Below are positions 45,753 to 54,428 of a stretch of 64,000 nucleotides of DNA, in pieces. The DNA comes from Rahnella sikkimica (lineage in GTDB: Bacteria; Pseudomonadota; Gammaproteobacteria; Enterobacterales; Enterobacteriaceae), in NCBI RefSeq assembly GCF_002951615.1, contig NZ_CP019062.1, positions 3,038,001 through 3,102,000 of the forward strand. Reading direction: 5' to 3'. Made by a program: the position numbers and the translations under genes. The notes beneath the pieces were generated by a model, which ran no database searches, was not told the origin of the DNA, and saw nothing but the letters and a program-made list of their open reading frames with translations. Each line of letters opens with the position of its first letter. Position 1 is the first letter of the stretch.

Positions 45753-47939
45753 GTGAAGGCAGACAGACTGGAATCCGTACCCGCAAAATCCAACAACAAA
45801 ATGCAACCCATCGTGATCAAGCGGGATGGTTGTCAGGTCCCTTTCGATGAAGTTCTGATCAAACAAGCGGTGCAACGCGCCGCCGCCGCCGCAGGGATCG
45901 ACAGCATCGGTTACTGTGAGCAGGTCGCCCGCGTGGTCGCTGAGAATCTGCAAGACCAGACCCGCGTCGATATCCATGAAATCCAGGATGCCGTCGAAAA
46001 CCAGCTGATGGCTGGCCCGCATAAAAAACTGGCGCGCGCCTATATCGAATACCGCCATGACCGCGACGTAAAACGCGAAATGCGTGGCCGCCTGAATCAG
46101 GAAATCCGTGGTCTGGTTGAGCAAAGCAATATGGCGCTGCTCAACGAAAACGCCAATAAAGACAGTAAAGTGATCCCGACGCAGCGCGATTTGCTGGCCG
46201 GTATCGTTGCCAAGCATTACGCCAAACAACACATTTTGCCGCGTGACGTGGTGCTGGCGCATGAGCGCGGTGAAATCCATTACCACGATCTGGATTACTC
46301 GCCGTTCTTCCCGATGTTCAACTGTATGCTGATCGACCTGAAAGGCATGTTGAATCACGGTTTCAAAATGGGGAATGCCGAAATTGACACGCCGAAGTCA
46401 ATTTCAACCGCCACGGCGGTCACCGCGCAAATCATCGCGCAGGTCGCCAGCCACATTTACGGCGGCACCACCATTAACCGCATCGACGAAGTGCTGGCAC
46501 CGTTCGTCACGTCCAGCTTTGAGAAACACCGCGCCATCGCGCAGGAATGGCAGGTCGCTGACGTCGAAGCCTTTGCCCACAGCCGTACCGAAAAAGAGTG
46601 TTATGACGCCTTCCAGTCGCTGGAATATGAAGTCAACACGCTGCACACCGCCAACGGCCAGACGCCGTTTGTCACCTTCGGGTTCGGCCTCGGGACGTCC
46701 TGGGAATCACGCCTGATCCAGCAATCTATTCTGCGCAACCGCATTGCAGGCTTGGGCAAAAACCGCAAAACCGCCGTGTTCCCGAAACTGGTGTTTGCTA
46801 TCCGTGACGGCCTGAACCATAAAGCCGGTGACGCAAATTATGACATCAAGCAACTGGCGCTCGACTGCGCCAGCAAACGCATGTACCCGGACATTCTGAA
46901 TTACGATCAGGTGGTCAAAGTCACCGGATCCTTCAAAACGCCGATGGGCTGCCGCAGCTTCCTGGGCATATACGAAGAAAACGGCGAGATGATCCACGAA
47001 GGCCGCAACAATATCGGCGTGATCAGCCTGAACCTGCCGCGCATCGCGCTGGAAGCAAAACAGGATGAAGCGACGTTCTGGAGCCTGCTCGACGAACGTT
47101 TACTGCTGGCGAAAAAAGCCCTGATGACGCGCATTGCCCGTCTGGAAGGGATCAAAGCCCGCGTCGCACCGATTTTGTATATGGAAGGGGCGTGCGGCGT
47201 GCGTCTGAAAGCCGACGACGATATTTCCGGTATCTTCAAAAATGGCCGCGCATCGATTTCGCTGGGTTATATCGGCGTGCATGAAACCATTAATGCGCTG
47301 TTCGGCAACCAGACTCACGTCTTCGACGCCAGCCAGCTGCGTGAAAAAGCCGAGGCGATTGTTGCCCGTCTGAAAGCCGCTACGGAAAGCTGGAAAGACG
47401 AAACCGGCTACGGATTCAGCCTGTACAGCACACCAAGCGAAAACCTGTGCGACCGTTTCTGCCGCCTCGATAAAGCCGAATTCGGCTTGGTCGCGGGCGT
47501 CACTGACAAAGGCTATTACACCAACAGCTTCCATCTGGATGTGGAGAAGAAGGTGAATCCGTATGAAAAACTCGACTTCGAAGCGCCGTATCCGCCACTG
47601 AGCAACGGCGGTTTCATCTGCTACGGCGAGTATCCGAACCTGCAACACAACCTGAAAGCGCTGGAAGACGTGTGGGATTACAGCTACACCCGCGTGCCTT
47701 ATTACGGCACGAATACGCCGATTGATGAGTGCTACGACTGCGGCTACACCGGCGAATTCGAGTGCACCAGCAAAGGCTTCACCTGCCCGAAATGCGGCAA
47801 TCACGAGCCTTCACGCGTGTCAGTGACCCGCCGAGTCTGCGGTTATCTCGGCAGCCCGGATGCACGTCCGTTTAACGCCGGTAAGCAGGAAGAAGTGAAG
47901 CGCCGCGTGAAGCATTTGGGTAACGGACAACTGGGTTGA
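45753..47939 (+). CDS. nrdD: Anaerobic ribonucleoside-triphosphate reductase
   Basis: The 728-residue class III reductase makes dNTPs from NTPs without oxygen, using a glycyl radical and formate. An N-terminal ATP-cone (about 17-110, IVIKRDGCQVPFDEVLI), the large barrel domain, a C-terminal zinc site (CYDCGYTGEF...CPKCGNH) and the glycyl radical loop (RRVCGYLGSP) are present. The GTG at 45753 is chosen because AAGGAG lies 8 bases upstream; the ATG at 45801 has none, so the protein is about 16 residues longer at the N-terminus than E. coli NrdD (712). nrdG follows 4 bp later. Confidence 0.96.
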   Translation: MKADRLESVPAKSNNKMQPIVIKRDGCQVPFDEVLIKQAVQRAAAAAGIDSIGYCEQVARVVAENLQDQTRVDIHEIQDAVENQLMAGPHKKLARAYIEYRHDRDVKREMRGRLNQEIRGLVEQSNMALLNENANKDSKVIPTQRDLLAGIVAKHYAKQHILPRDVVLAHERGEIHYHDLDYSPFFPMFNCMLIDLKGMLNHGFKMGNAEIDTPKSISTATAVTAQIIAQVASHIYGGTTINRIDEVLAPFVTSSFEKHRAIAQEWQVADVEAFAHSRTEKECYDAFQSLEYEVNTLHTANGQTPFVTFGFGLGTSWESRLIQQSILRNRIAGLGKNRKTAVFPKLVFAIRDGLNHKAGDANYDIKQLALDCASKRMYPDILNYDQVVKVTGSFKTPMGCRSFLGIYEENGEMIHEGRNNIGVISLNLPRIALEAKQDEATFWSLLDERLLLAKKALMTRIARLEGIKARVAPILYMEGACGVRLKADDDISGIFKNGRASISLGYIGVHETINALFGNQTHVFDASQLREKAEAIVARLKAATESWKDETGYGFSLYSTPSENLCDRFCRLDKAEFGLVAGVTDKGYYTNSFHLDVEKKVNPYEKLDFEAPYPPLSNGGFICYGEYPNLQHNLKALEDVWDYSYTRVPYYGTNTPIDECYDCGYTGEFECTSKGFTCPKCGNHEPSRVSVTRRVCGYLGSPDARPFNAGKQEEVKRRVKHLGNGQLG

Positions 47940-47943
47940 GATT

Positions 47944-48408
47944 TTGAATTTTCATCAATATTACTCAATTGATGTGGTCAACGGGCCCGGAACGCGCTGC
48001 GTACTGTTCGTTTCCGGCTGCGTCCACGAATGCCGCGGATGCTATAACAAAAGCACCTGGCGCGTGGATTCCGGTAAGCCGTTCACGCCGGAAGACGAAG
48101 AGCGGATTATCGCTGATCTGCAAAACACGGTCATTCCCCGCCAGGGACTCACGCTCTCAGGCGGCGACCCGCTGCATCCGCAAAATCTGTCGGCCGTACG
48201 CCAGCTGTTGCTGCGCGTACAGGCAGAATGTCCCGGCAAAGACGTGTGGATGTGGACCGGCTACACGCTCGGGGAACTGACGGCAGAACAACAGGATGTG
48301 GTGACGCTGATCAACGTGCTGGTGGACGGCAAATTTGTGCAGGAACTGAAAGACCCGTCGCTGATCTGGCGCGGCAGCGGGAATCAGGTGATTCATTACT
48401 TACGGTAA
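47944..48408 (+). CDS. nrdG: Anaerobic ribonucleotide reductase activating protein
   Basis: The 154-residue radical SAM protein installs the glycyl radical on NrdD. The cluster motif is CVHECRGCYN (CX3CX2C), and LTLSGGDPL is the glycine-rich SAM-binding element. Length equals E. coli NrdG. The only start that gives the family N-terminus (MNFHQYY) is a TTG at 47944, with a weak upstream GGGTTGAG; close coupling to nrdD probably makes up for the poor start. Confidence 0.95.
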   Translation: MNFHQYYSIDVVNGPGTRCVLFVSGCVHECRGCYNKSTWRVDSGKPFTPEDEERIIADLQNTVIPRQGLTLSGGDPLHPQNLSAVRQLLLRVQAECPGKDVWMWTGYTLGELTAEQQDVVTLINVLVDGKFVQELKDPSLIWRGSGNQVIHYLR

Positions 48409-48430
48409 AGCGCCTGAGATAAAAGCTTAC

Positions 48431-48457
48431 AGAGGGGAAATCACTCCCCTCTTTTCT
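48431..48457 (+). terminator. Terminator between nrdG and ccdB
   Basis: AGAGGGGA/TCCCCTCT stem with TTTTCT tail, 22 bp after nrdG and ending at the ccdB stop; it may serve both convergent units. Confidence 0.9.
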
Positions 48458-48772
48458 CTAAATTCCATTCAGCAAAAAATCAAACGCGTTTTTCACTTCA
48501 TAGATTTCACCGTCGAGCTGTTTTATCCACTCACCGATTTCTTTCGGGGAAACACCTCCCAACATGTGCGTCATCGCAACATAATGCTGATGTTGGATTT
48601 TGAGCAACGGACAAAGCTTTTTAGGCGGAAAATCGATAAGCCGGGTCAACGGAATCAGCGGTACCATGACAGTATGGTGATAGCCCACGGCTGACGGATG
48701 ATGAATATTCAGCAGAAAGGGATAGGCTGCTTTTCCTCCCCCCTTGTTGGTATAAATGGCGTACTGATCCAT
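48458..48772 (-). CDS. ccdB: CcdB family toxin
   Basis: The 104-residue protein (MDQYAIYTNKGGGKAAYPFL) has the CcdB fold signature: an N-terminal strand pair, VMVPLIPLTRL, LLKIQHQHYVAMTHMLGGVSPKEIGE, and the C-terminal IYEVKNAFDFLLNGI that ends in Gly-Ile as F-plasmid CcdB does. CcdB poisons DNA gyrase by trapping its cleavage complex; the C-terminal residues matter for that, and here they are kept. ATG at 48772 overlaps the ccdA stop by one base (TGATG), so the pair is translationally coupled. Confidence 0.9.
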   Translation of the reverse strand: MDQYAIYTNKGGGKAAYPFLLNIHHPSAVGYHHTVMVPLIPLTRLIDFPPKKLCPLLKIQHQHYVAMTHMLGGVSPKEIGEWIKQLDGEIYEVKNAFDFLLNGI

Positions 48773-48933
48773 CAAAATGCACGCTGATAGTCAGAGAAAG
48801 CCCCATATTCCTCGGCATATTTCTTTATGGCGTCAATCCCTTTCCTGTTCTCCCGCGCCCATATTTCAGCCGGTGTTTCAGGCATTACCTGAACAGGTAA
48901 CTCATTGAATTCCATTGTTCTTGCTTCTGACAT
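48772..48933 (-). CDS. ccdA: CcdA-like antitoxin, short form
   Basis: A 53-residue frame precedes ccdB. Its C-terminal half (PAEIWARENRKGIDAIKKYA then EEYGAFSDYQRAF) matches the CcdB-binding tail of CcdA (AERWKAENQEGM...NGSFAD). The N-terminal about 18 residues are too short to form the ribbon-helix-helix DNA-binding domain of the 72-80-residue relatives. AAGGA lies 7 bases before the ATG and no RHH-coding frame lies upstream, so the short form seems genuine rather than mis-started. It should still neutralise CcdB, but autoregulation must differ or be lost. Confidence 0.82.
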   Translation of the reverse strand: MSEARTMEFNELPVQVMPETPAEIWARENRKGIDAIKKYAEEYGAFSDYQRAF

Positions 48934-48979
48934 ACATAATCCTTATGTGATTAAAGGTTAAAAATTTCACGGCCTAAAA

Positions 48980-49026
48980 AGTGTATTCCTACACTCTCAC
49001 GCCGTAAACCGCCGATGTGTATTCCT
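48980..49026 (-). promoter_or_regulatory. ccdAB promoter with inverted and direct repeats
   Basis: An inverted repeat AGTGTA-TTCC-TACACT (48980-48995) includes the -10-like TACACT on the minus strand; TTTACG lies 17 bp upstream as -35. GTGTATTCCT recurs at 49017-49026, 36 bp from the first copy. These look like operator repeats of a toxin-antitoxin promoter. Confidence 0.6.
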
Positions 49027-49065
49027 GCGAGACATCTTCCAACTCTTCACTTCTTTGCAACCAGA

Positions 49066-49083
49066 CCTTCACCCAACTGTCAC
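49066..49083 (+). promoter_or_regulatory. Pho box before phnF
   Basis: CCTTCAC-CCAA-CTGTCAC consists of two 7-bp units 11 bp apart that match CTGTCA(T/C) at 5 and 7 of 7 positions. A -10-like CATGAT lies 13 bp downstream. PhoB control of phn operons is established; this site is inferred. Confidence 0.55.
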
Positions 49084-49095
49084 TTTGCTTCGCCA

Positions 49096-49132
49096 ACATG
49101 ATGCCAACGCCGAACTGAGGTTTGCATCATGT
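49096..49132. promoter_or_regulatory. Inverted repeat between Pho box and phnF
   Basis: ACATGATGC and GCATCATGT form perfect 9-bp arms around 19 bases. It overlaps the -10 region and could be an operator (for example for PhnF) or an mRNA hairpin. Confidence 0.5.
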
Positions 49133-49199
49133 CGCCTTCTTATCTCCTTCAAAAATCCCCTGCCACTGCCGGATTCTCCCGTGCGAGGTATTCATTGTG

Positions 49200-49925
49200 A
49201 TGAACTTATCTAGACATCCGACCAGTCACACCACGGTTTATCAGCAAATTGCTGCCGAACTGGAACACGAACTGCGTAATGGCTATCGCTGCGGAGATTA
49301 TTTGCCGCCGGAGCAGCAGCTTGCCGAGCGCTTTAAGGTCAACCGTCACACGCTGCGTCGCGCGGTGGATGAGCTGGTGGATCGCGGCTGGCTGCAACGC
49401 CGTCAGGGGATTGGCACGCTGGTGCTGATGCGGCCTTACGATTACCCGCTGCATTCGCAGGCACGGTTCAGCCAGAACCTGCTGGATCAGGGCAGTCACC
49501 CGACCAGCGAGCGTCTGCTGGCGGTGCTGCGCCCGGCCACCGATCACGTCGCTGCGGCGTTATCGCGTCAGGAAGGCGACACCGTGATTCATCTGCGCAC
49601 GCTGCGCCGCGTCAACGGCGTGCCGGTCTGCGTGATCGACCATTACCTGCCCGATCTCGACTGGTGGCCTGCGCTGCAAAACTTCCATAACGGCTCGCTG
49701 CACGATTTTATCCGAGAAGAAATTAAGCAAAAACTCAGCCGCCGCACGACCCGCATCAACGCACGTCGCGCGCTGGCGAAAGAAAGCAAATTACTTGAAA
49801 TCGTGCCGCAGGCTCCGCTGCTGTGTGTGCGCACCCTGAACATTCGTGAAGGCAGCGATCAGGTGGCGGAATATTCCGTCAGCCTGACGCGCGCCGACAT
49901 GATCGAACTGACCATGGAGCACTGA
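49200..49925 (+). CDS. phnF: GntR-family phosphonate utilisation regulator
   Basis: The 241-residue protein equals E. coli PhnF in length. It has an N-terminal GntR winged helix (YRCGDYLPPEQQLAERFKVNRHTLRRAVDELV, about 29-60) and a C-terminal UTRA effector domain (ending EYSVSLTRADMIELTMEH). It is the first gene of the phn operon and directly joined to phnG. The ATG at 49200 is preceded by GAGG at long spacing; the adjacent GTG at 49197 is an alternative. The effector is unknown. Confidence 0.94.
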   Translation: MNLSRHPTSHTTVYQQIAAELEHELRNGYRCGDYLPPEQQLAERFKVNRHTLRRAVDELVDRGWLQRRQGIGTLVLMRPYDYPLHSQARFSQNLLDQGSHPTSERLLAVLRPATDHVAAALSRQEGDTVIHLRTLRRVNGVPVCVIDHYLPDLDWWPALQNFHNGSLHDFIREEIKQKLSRRTTRINARRALAKESKLLEIVPQAPLLCVRTLNIREGSDQVAEYSVSLTRADMIELTMEH

Positions 49926-50369
49926 ATGGATCACCTGCAAACCCGCCAGCGCTGGATGTCGGTGCTGGCTCACAGCCGCCCGGATGAACTGCTCGCGCAC
50001 TGGCAACCGCTGAATCTGTCTCCGCAATTTGAACGCATCCGCGCCGCCGAAACCGGCCTGACGCAACTTCAGGGTCGCATGGGCGGCACCGGAAAACGTT
50101 TTGTGATGGGTGACATGACCGTCACCCGCGCCGTGGTGCAGATGGACGGCGGTGTCTACGGCTACAGCTATGTCAGCGGCCGCAATAAAGCCCACGCCGA
50201 ACTGTGCGCGGTTATTGATGCTTTGCTGCAAATCCAGGGGATGGATGAGCTGCTGCATAAACGGGTGATCGCCCCGCTGGCAGCGCTGCAACAGGAACGC
50301 CGCCAGCAGCGCGCCCGTGAGGTGGCTGCCAGCCGTGTCGATTTCTTTACTCTGGTTCGCGGAGAATAA
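49926..50369 (+). CDS. phnG: C-P lyase complex subunit PhnG
   Basis: The 147-residue protein (E. coli 150) carries the PhnG pattern MSVLAHSRPDELL, RAAETGLTQLQGRMGGTG and MTVTRAVVQMDGG. PhnG forms the (PhnGHIJ)2 core that transfers phosphonate to ATP in place of adenine and then cleaves the C-P bond. The start codon immediately follows the phnF stop. Confidence 0.95.
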   Translation: MDHLQTRQRWMSVLAHSRPDELLAHWQPLNLSPQFERIRAAETGLTQLQGRMGGTGKRFVMGDMTVTRAVVQMDGGVYGYSYVSGRNKAHAELCAVIDALLQIQGMDELLHKRVIAPLAALQQERRQQRAREVAASRVDFFTLVRGE

Positions 50370-50372
50370 TTC

Positions 50373-50954
50373 ATGTCACTTGTTGCCAGTTTTCAAAATC
50401 CGGTTGCCGATGCGCAATACAGTTTCCGTCGTATTCTCAAAGCGTTAAGCGAACCTGGCGTCAGCGTGCAGTTGCCCGCGATGCCCGGTTTCGGCGCGCT
50501 GGGTTCTGCCAGCGCCTGCGTGTTGCTGACGCTTATCGATCAGGACACCCCGCTGTGGCTGAGCGCCTCGCTCAACGATGAAATCCTGCGGAAAAACCTG
50601 CGCTTCCACACCGGCGCGGTGCTGACCGATACCCCTTCCGCCGTCAGTTTTGCGCTGGCGGATCCGGCGCTCGACAGCGCGACGTTACTGGCTTTCCCGT
50701 GCGGTGATGAAATGTCGCCGGAACTGGCGACCAGCGTAATAGTGCAGCTTGAAGCTCTGACCGGCGGCACGCCGCTGCGTCTGCGCGGGCCGGGTATTGA
50801 GAGCAGCCGGACGATTTCGCCACAGCTGCCGGACGCAGTTCGCGATTACCTGCTCAACCGCCCTCACCGTTTCCCGCTCGGCCTGGACTTCATGTTCACC
50901 TGCGGCGAAGAACTGATTGCCGTACCGCGCACCACGCGCGTGGAGGTGTGCTGA
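50373..50954 (+). CDS. phnH: C-P lyase complex subunit PhnH
   Basis: The 193-residue protein matches PhnH (E. coli 194), a PLP-transferase-like fold without PLP that sits at the PhnI-PhnJ side of the core complex. FRRILKALSEPG, LLTLIDQDTPLW, LAFPCGDEMSPE and GLDFMFTCGEEL are family segments. It follows phnG by 3 bp and its stop overlaps the phnI start (TGATG). Confidence 0.95.
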   Translation: MSLVASFQNPVADAQYSFRRILKALSEPGVSVQLPAMPGFGALGSASACVLLTLIDQDTPLWLSASLNDEILRKNLRFHTGAVLTDTPSAVSFALADPALDSATLLAFPCGDEMSPELATSVIVQLEALTGGTPLRLRGPGIESSRTISPQLPDAVRDYLLNRPHRFPLGLDFMFTCGEELIAVPRTTRVEVC

Positions 50955-52036
50955 TGTACGTCGCCGTTAAAGGGGGTGAGAAGGCGATTGCCGCCGCCCA
51001 TCAGCTGCTGGCGCACGAACGCCGTGGCGATACCCGTGTGAATGAACTCGGCTGCGAACAGATTGAGCAACAGCTGGGTCTGGCGGTCGACCGCGTGATG
51101 AGCGAAGGCGGGATTTACGACCGCGAGCTGGCCGCGCTGGCGATTAAGCAGTCCGGCGGCGATCTGGTGGAAGCCATTTTCCTGCTGCGCGCTTACCGCA
51201 CGACGTTGCCGCGCCTGGCGACCAGCGAACCGCTGAACACCAAAGCGATGCGCCTCGAGCGCCGTATTTCCGCCATCTACAAGGATTTACCGGGCGGTCA
51301 GGTACTGGGGCCGACCTACGATTACACCCACCGTTTGCTGGATTTCGCCCTGCTGGCGGAAGGCGAAGCGCCGTTTACGCCCATTGCCGACGAACCTCAG
51401 CCGGAAAATTGCGGGCACGTTTTTGACCTGCTGACGCAACAACAGCTGGCGCTAGAAGAACAGGATGACGGCACCGAGCCGGAAGATATCACCCGCACGC
51501 CGCCGGTCTATCCGGCTTCGCGCGCGGCGCGGTTGCAGCAACTGGTCCGCGGTGACGAAGGTTTTCTGCTGTCGCTGAGTTATTCCACGCAGCGCGGATA
51601 TGGCCGTACACACCCGTTTGCCGGTGAAATCCGTACCGGCTGGCTGACCGTAGAAATCGTGCCGGAAGAGCTGGGCTTTGCGATTGATATCGGCGAAATC
51701 CTGCTGACCGAATGCGAAATGGTGAACGGTTTTGTCGCGCCGGAAGACAAACCGCCGCATTTCACCCGCGGTTACGGGCTGGTGTTTGGCCGCGCCGAGC
51801 GCAAGGCCATGTCGATGTCGCTGGTCGACCGCGCGTTGCAGACCCGTGAATACGGCGAGCAAATCAGCAGCCCGGCGCAGGACGAAGAATTCGTTTTATC
51901 TCATGCAGACAACGTCGAAGCGGCAGGTTTCGTTTCGCACCTCAAGCTGCCGCACTACGTCGATTTCCAGGCCGAACTGGAATTGCTCAAGCGCCTGCGC
52001 GCCGCGAAAGAACAGGACTCCGCCCATGAACAATAA
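50954..52036 (+). CDS. phnI: C-P lyase complex subunit PhnI
   Basis: The 360-residue protein (E. coli 354) is the nucleosidase-like subunit that, with PhnG, H and L, displaces adenine from ATP to attach the phosphonate to ribose-triphosphate. It begins MYVAVKGGEKAIAAAH and contains RGYGRTHPFAGEIRTG. GGAGG lies 7 bases before the ATG. Its last 11 bp overlap phnJ. Confidence 0.95.
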   Translation: MYVAVKGGEKAIAAAHQLLAHERRGDTRVNELGCEQIEQQLGLAVDRVMSEGGIYDRELAALAIKQSGGDLVEAIFLLRAYRTTLPRLATSEPLNTKAMRLERRISAIYKDLPGGQVLGPTYDYTHRLLDFALLAEGEAPFTPIADEPQPENCGHVFDLLTQQQLALEEQDDGTEPEDITRTPPVYPASRAARLQQLVRGDEGFLLSLSYSTQRGYGRTHPFAGEIRTGWLTVEIVPEELGFAIDIGEILLTECEMVNGFVAPEDKPPHFTRGYGLVFGRAERKAMSMSLVDRALQTREYGEQISSPAQDEEFVLSHADNVEAAGFVSHLKLPHYVDFQAELELLKRLRAAKEQDSAHEQ

Positions 52037-52901
52037 TGCCGCCCAGACGCTCACCGGCTATAACCACGGCTATCTCGACGAGCAAACCAAACGCATGATC
52101 CGCCGCGGGATCCTCAAAGCCGTGGCGATCCCCGGCTATCAGGTTCCGTTCGCGGGCCGCGAAATGCCGATGCCTTACGGCTGGGGCACCGGTGGGATCC
52201 AGCTCACCGCCAGTGTGATCGGCGAAAAAGATGTGCTGAAAGTGATTGATCAGGGCGCTGACGACACCACCAACGCCGTGTCGATCCGTAAGTTTTTCCA
52301 GAGTGTCTCCGGGGTGAAAACCACCGAGAAAACCGTGGATGCTAGCCTGATCCAGACGCGTCACCGCATTCCGGAAACGCCGTTGCAGGAAGATCAGATC
52401 CTGATTTTTCAGGTGCCGATCCCGGAGCCGCTGCGCTTTATCGAACCGCGTGAAACCGAGACCCGCAAAATGCATGCGCTGGAAGAGTACGGCGTGATGC
52501 AGGTGAAACTGTATGAAGACATCGCACGCTTCGGCCATATCGCCACAACTTACGCGTATCCGGTGAAAGTGAACGACCGCTACGTGATGGATCCATCGCC
52601 GATCCCGAAATTTGATAACCCGAAAATGCACATGATGCCGGCTTTACAGCTGTTCGGTGCCGGACGCGAAAAACGTATTTACGCCCTGCCGCCGTTCACC
52701 AAAGTGGAAAGTCTGGATTTCGACGATCACCCGTTCACCGTGCAGCAGTGGGATGAACCCTGCGCCCTCTGCGGTTCACATCACAGCTATCTCGACGAAG
52801 TGGTGCTCGACGATGTGGGCAACCGGATGTTCGTGTGTTCAGACACCGATTTTTGCGCTCAGCAAGTTGAGCAACAGGCTTCCAACGAGGTTAACCGCTG
52901 A
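52026..52901 (+). CDS. phnJ: Alpha-D-ribose 1-methylphosphonate 5-phosphate C-P lyase
   Basis: The 291-residue radical SAM enzyme performs the C-P bond cleavage, releasing methane or another alkane and ribose cyclic phosphate. The essential cysteines are conserved: Cys246, Cys249 and Cys271 (cluster) and Cys277 (thiyl radical), each exactly 5 positions later than in E. coli (241, 244, 266, 272). The start at 52026 lies inside the end of phnI. It is 10 residues longer than E. coli PhnJ (281), mostly at the ends. Confidence 0.96.
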   Translation: MNNNAAQTLTGYNHGYLDEQTKRMIRRGILKAVAIPGYQVPFAGREMPMPYGWGTGGIQLTASVIGEKDVLKVIDQGADDTTNAVSIRKFFQSVSGVKTTEKTVDASLIQTRHRIPETPLQEDQILIFQVPIPEPLRFIEPRETETRKMHALEEYGVMQVKLYEDIARFGHIATTYAYPVKVNDRYVMDPSPIPKFDNPKMHMMPALQLFGAGREKRIYALPPFTKVESLDFDDHPFTVQQWDEPCALCGSHHSYLDEVVLDDVGNRMFVCSDTDFCAQQVEQQASNEVNR

Positions 52902-53692
52902 TGACCACTCCATTAAATCTCGCCGCCGCGCCGCTGTTGTCGGTGAACAATCTGACCCATCTGTACGCGCCGGGAAAAGGCTTCAGCGATGTGTCTTTCA
53001 ATCTGTATCCGGGCGAAGTGCTGGGCATTGTCGGCGAATCCGGTTCCGGTAAAACCACGCTGTTACAGTCGATTTCCGCCCGGCTCGCGCCGCAGCAGGG
53101 CAACGTCATTTACAACAACGGCCAGACGCCCGCGCAGTCTTTGTATGACATGCCGGAAAGCGACCGCCGCCGCCTGCTGCGCACCGACTGGGGCGTAGTG
53201 CATCAGCATCCGATGGACGGCCTGCGCCGCCAGGTTTCCGCCGGGGGCAATATCGGCGAGCGCCTGATGGCGGTCGGGGAGCGTCATTACGGCAATATCC
53301 GCCAGAAAGCCAGCCAGTGGCTGGAAGACGTCGAAATCCCGGTGTCGCGCATCGATGACCTGCCGACCACGTTTTCCGGCGGGATGCAGCAACGGCTGCA
53401 AATCGCCCGCAATCTGGTGACGCATCCGCGTCTGGTGTTTATGGATGAACCGACCGGCGGCCTCGATGTATCGGTGCAGGCGCGGTTGCTGGATTTGCTG
53501 CGCACGCTGGTGGTGGAAATGCAGCTGGCGGTGGTGATTGTGACCCATGATCTGGGCGTCGCGCGTCTGCTGGCGCACCGTTTACTGGTGATGAAACAGG
53601 GTCAGGTGGTGGAAAGTGGTTTAACCGACCGCGTGCTCGACGACCCGCATCATCCGTATACGCAGCTGCTCGTGTCCTCCGTGTTGTCTTAA
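52901..53692 (+). CDS. phnK: Phosphonate C-P lyase ABC-type ATPase PhnK
   Basis: The 263-residue ABC ATPase has Walker [10 protein letters not shown], signature [12 protein letters not shown], Walker [11 protein letters not shown] and the H-loop VTHDLG. PhnK binds the PhnJ face of the core complex and is not a transporter subunit despite the fold. It is about 11 residues longer at the N-terminus than E. coli PhnK and starts within the phnJ stop (TGATG). Confidence 0.95.
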   Translation: MTTPLNLAAAPLLSVNNLTHLYAPGKGFSDVSFNLYPGEVLGIVGESGSGKTTLLQSISARLAPQQGNVIYNNGQTPAQSLYDMPESDRRRLLRTDWGVVHQHPMDGLRRQVSAGGNIGERLMAVGERHYGNIRQKASQWLEDVEIPVSRIDDLPTTFSGGMQQRLQIARNLVTHPRLVFMDEPTGGLDVSVQARLLDLLRTLVVEMQLAVVIVTHDLGVARLLAHRLLVMKQGQVVESGLTDRVLDDPHHPYTQLLVSSVLS

Positions 53693-53720
53693 CCCTTATT
53701 CCAGAGAAAGAGTGACCAAA

Positions 53721-54428
53721 ATGACGACGAAGCTCAGGGTCGAAAATCTCAGTAAAACCTTTGTGTTACACAACCAGCACGGCGTGCGCTTGCCGGTGTT
53801 CAGCAACGCCAGTCTCGAGGTGAAAGCGGGTGAATGCGTAGTGCTGCACGGCCATTCCGGCAGCGGAAAATCCACGTTACTGCGCTCGCTGTACGGTAAT
53901 TATCTGCCGGACAGCGGCAAAATCTGGGTCGAACATCAGGGCCATGAAATCGATATGGTCAGCGCCGAAGCGCGCGAAATTCTGTCCGTGCGCCGTCATA
54001 CCGTCGGCTGGGTCAGCCAGTTTCTGCGCGTGATCCCGCGTATCAGCGCGCTGAATCTGGTGATGCAGCCGCTGCTGGAACTGGGCGTGGATAAAGCACA
54101 AAGCGAAGCCCGCGCCAGCGCATTGCTGCGCCATCTGAATGTGCCGGAACGTCTGTGGCATCTCGCGCCCTCAACATTCTCGGGCGGCGAACAGCAGCGC
54201 GTGAATATCGCGCGCGGCTTCGTGGTCGATTATCCGGTGCTGCTGCTTGATGAACCGACCGCCTCGCTGGATGCCACTAACCGCGCCGCCGTCGTCACGC
54301 TGATTGAGCAGGCGAAAGCACGCGGAGCCGCCGTGGTCGGGATTTTCCATGACGAAGATGTCCGCGAACGCGTCGCCGATCGCCTGTATGTAATGAGCCC
54401 AGAAACTGCCCCGGAGATGTCCGCATGA
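53721..54428 (+). CDS. phnL: Phosphonate C-P lyase ABC-type ATPase PhnL
   Basis: The 235-residue ABC ATPase has Walker [10 protein letters not shown], signature [14 protein letters not shown], Walker [12 protein letters not shown]. PhnL assists the PhnGHI nucleotidyl step and docks with PhnK on the core. The ATG at 53721 matches the E. coli start (226 residues) better than the GTG at 53712. It overlaps phnM by 4 bp. Confidence 0.94.
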   Translation: MTTKLRVENLSKTFVLHNQHGVRLPVFSNASLEVKAGECVVLHGHSGSGKSTLLRSLYGNYLPDSGKIWVEHQGHEIDMVSAEAREILSVRRHTVGWVSQFLRVIPRISALNLVMQPLLELGVDKAQSEARASALLRHLNVPERLWHLAPSTFSGGEQQRVNIARGFVVDYPVLLLDEPTASLDATNRAAVVTLIEQAKARGAAVVGIFHDEDVRERVADRLYVMSPETAPEMSA

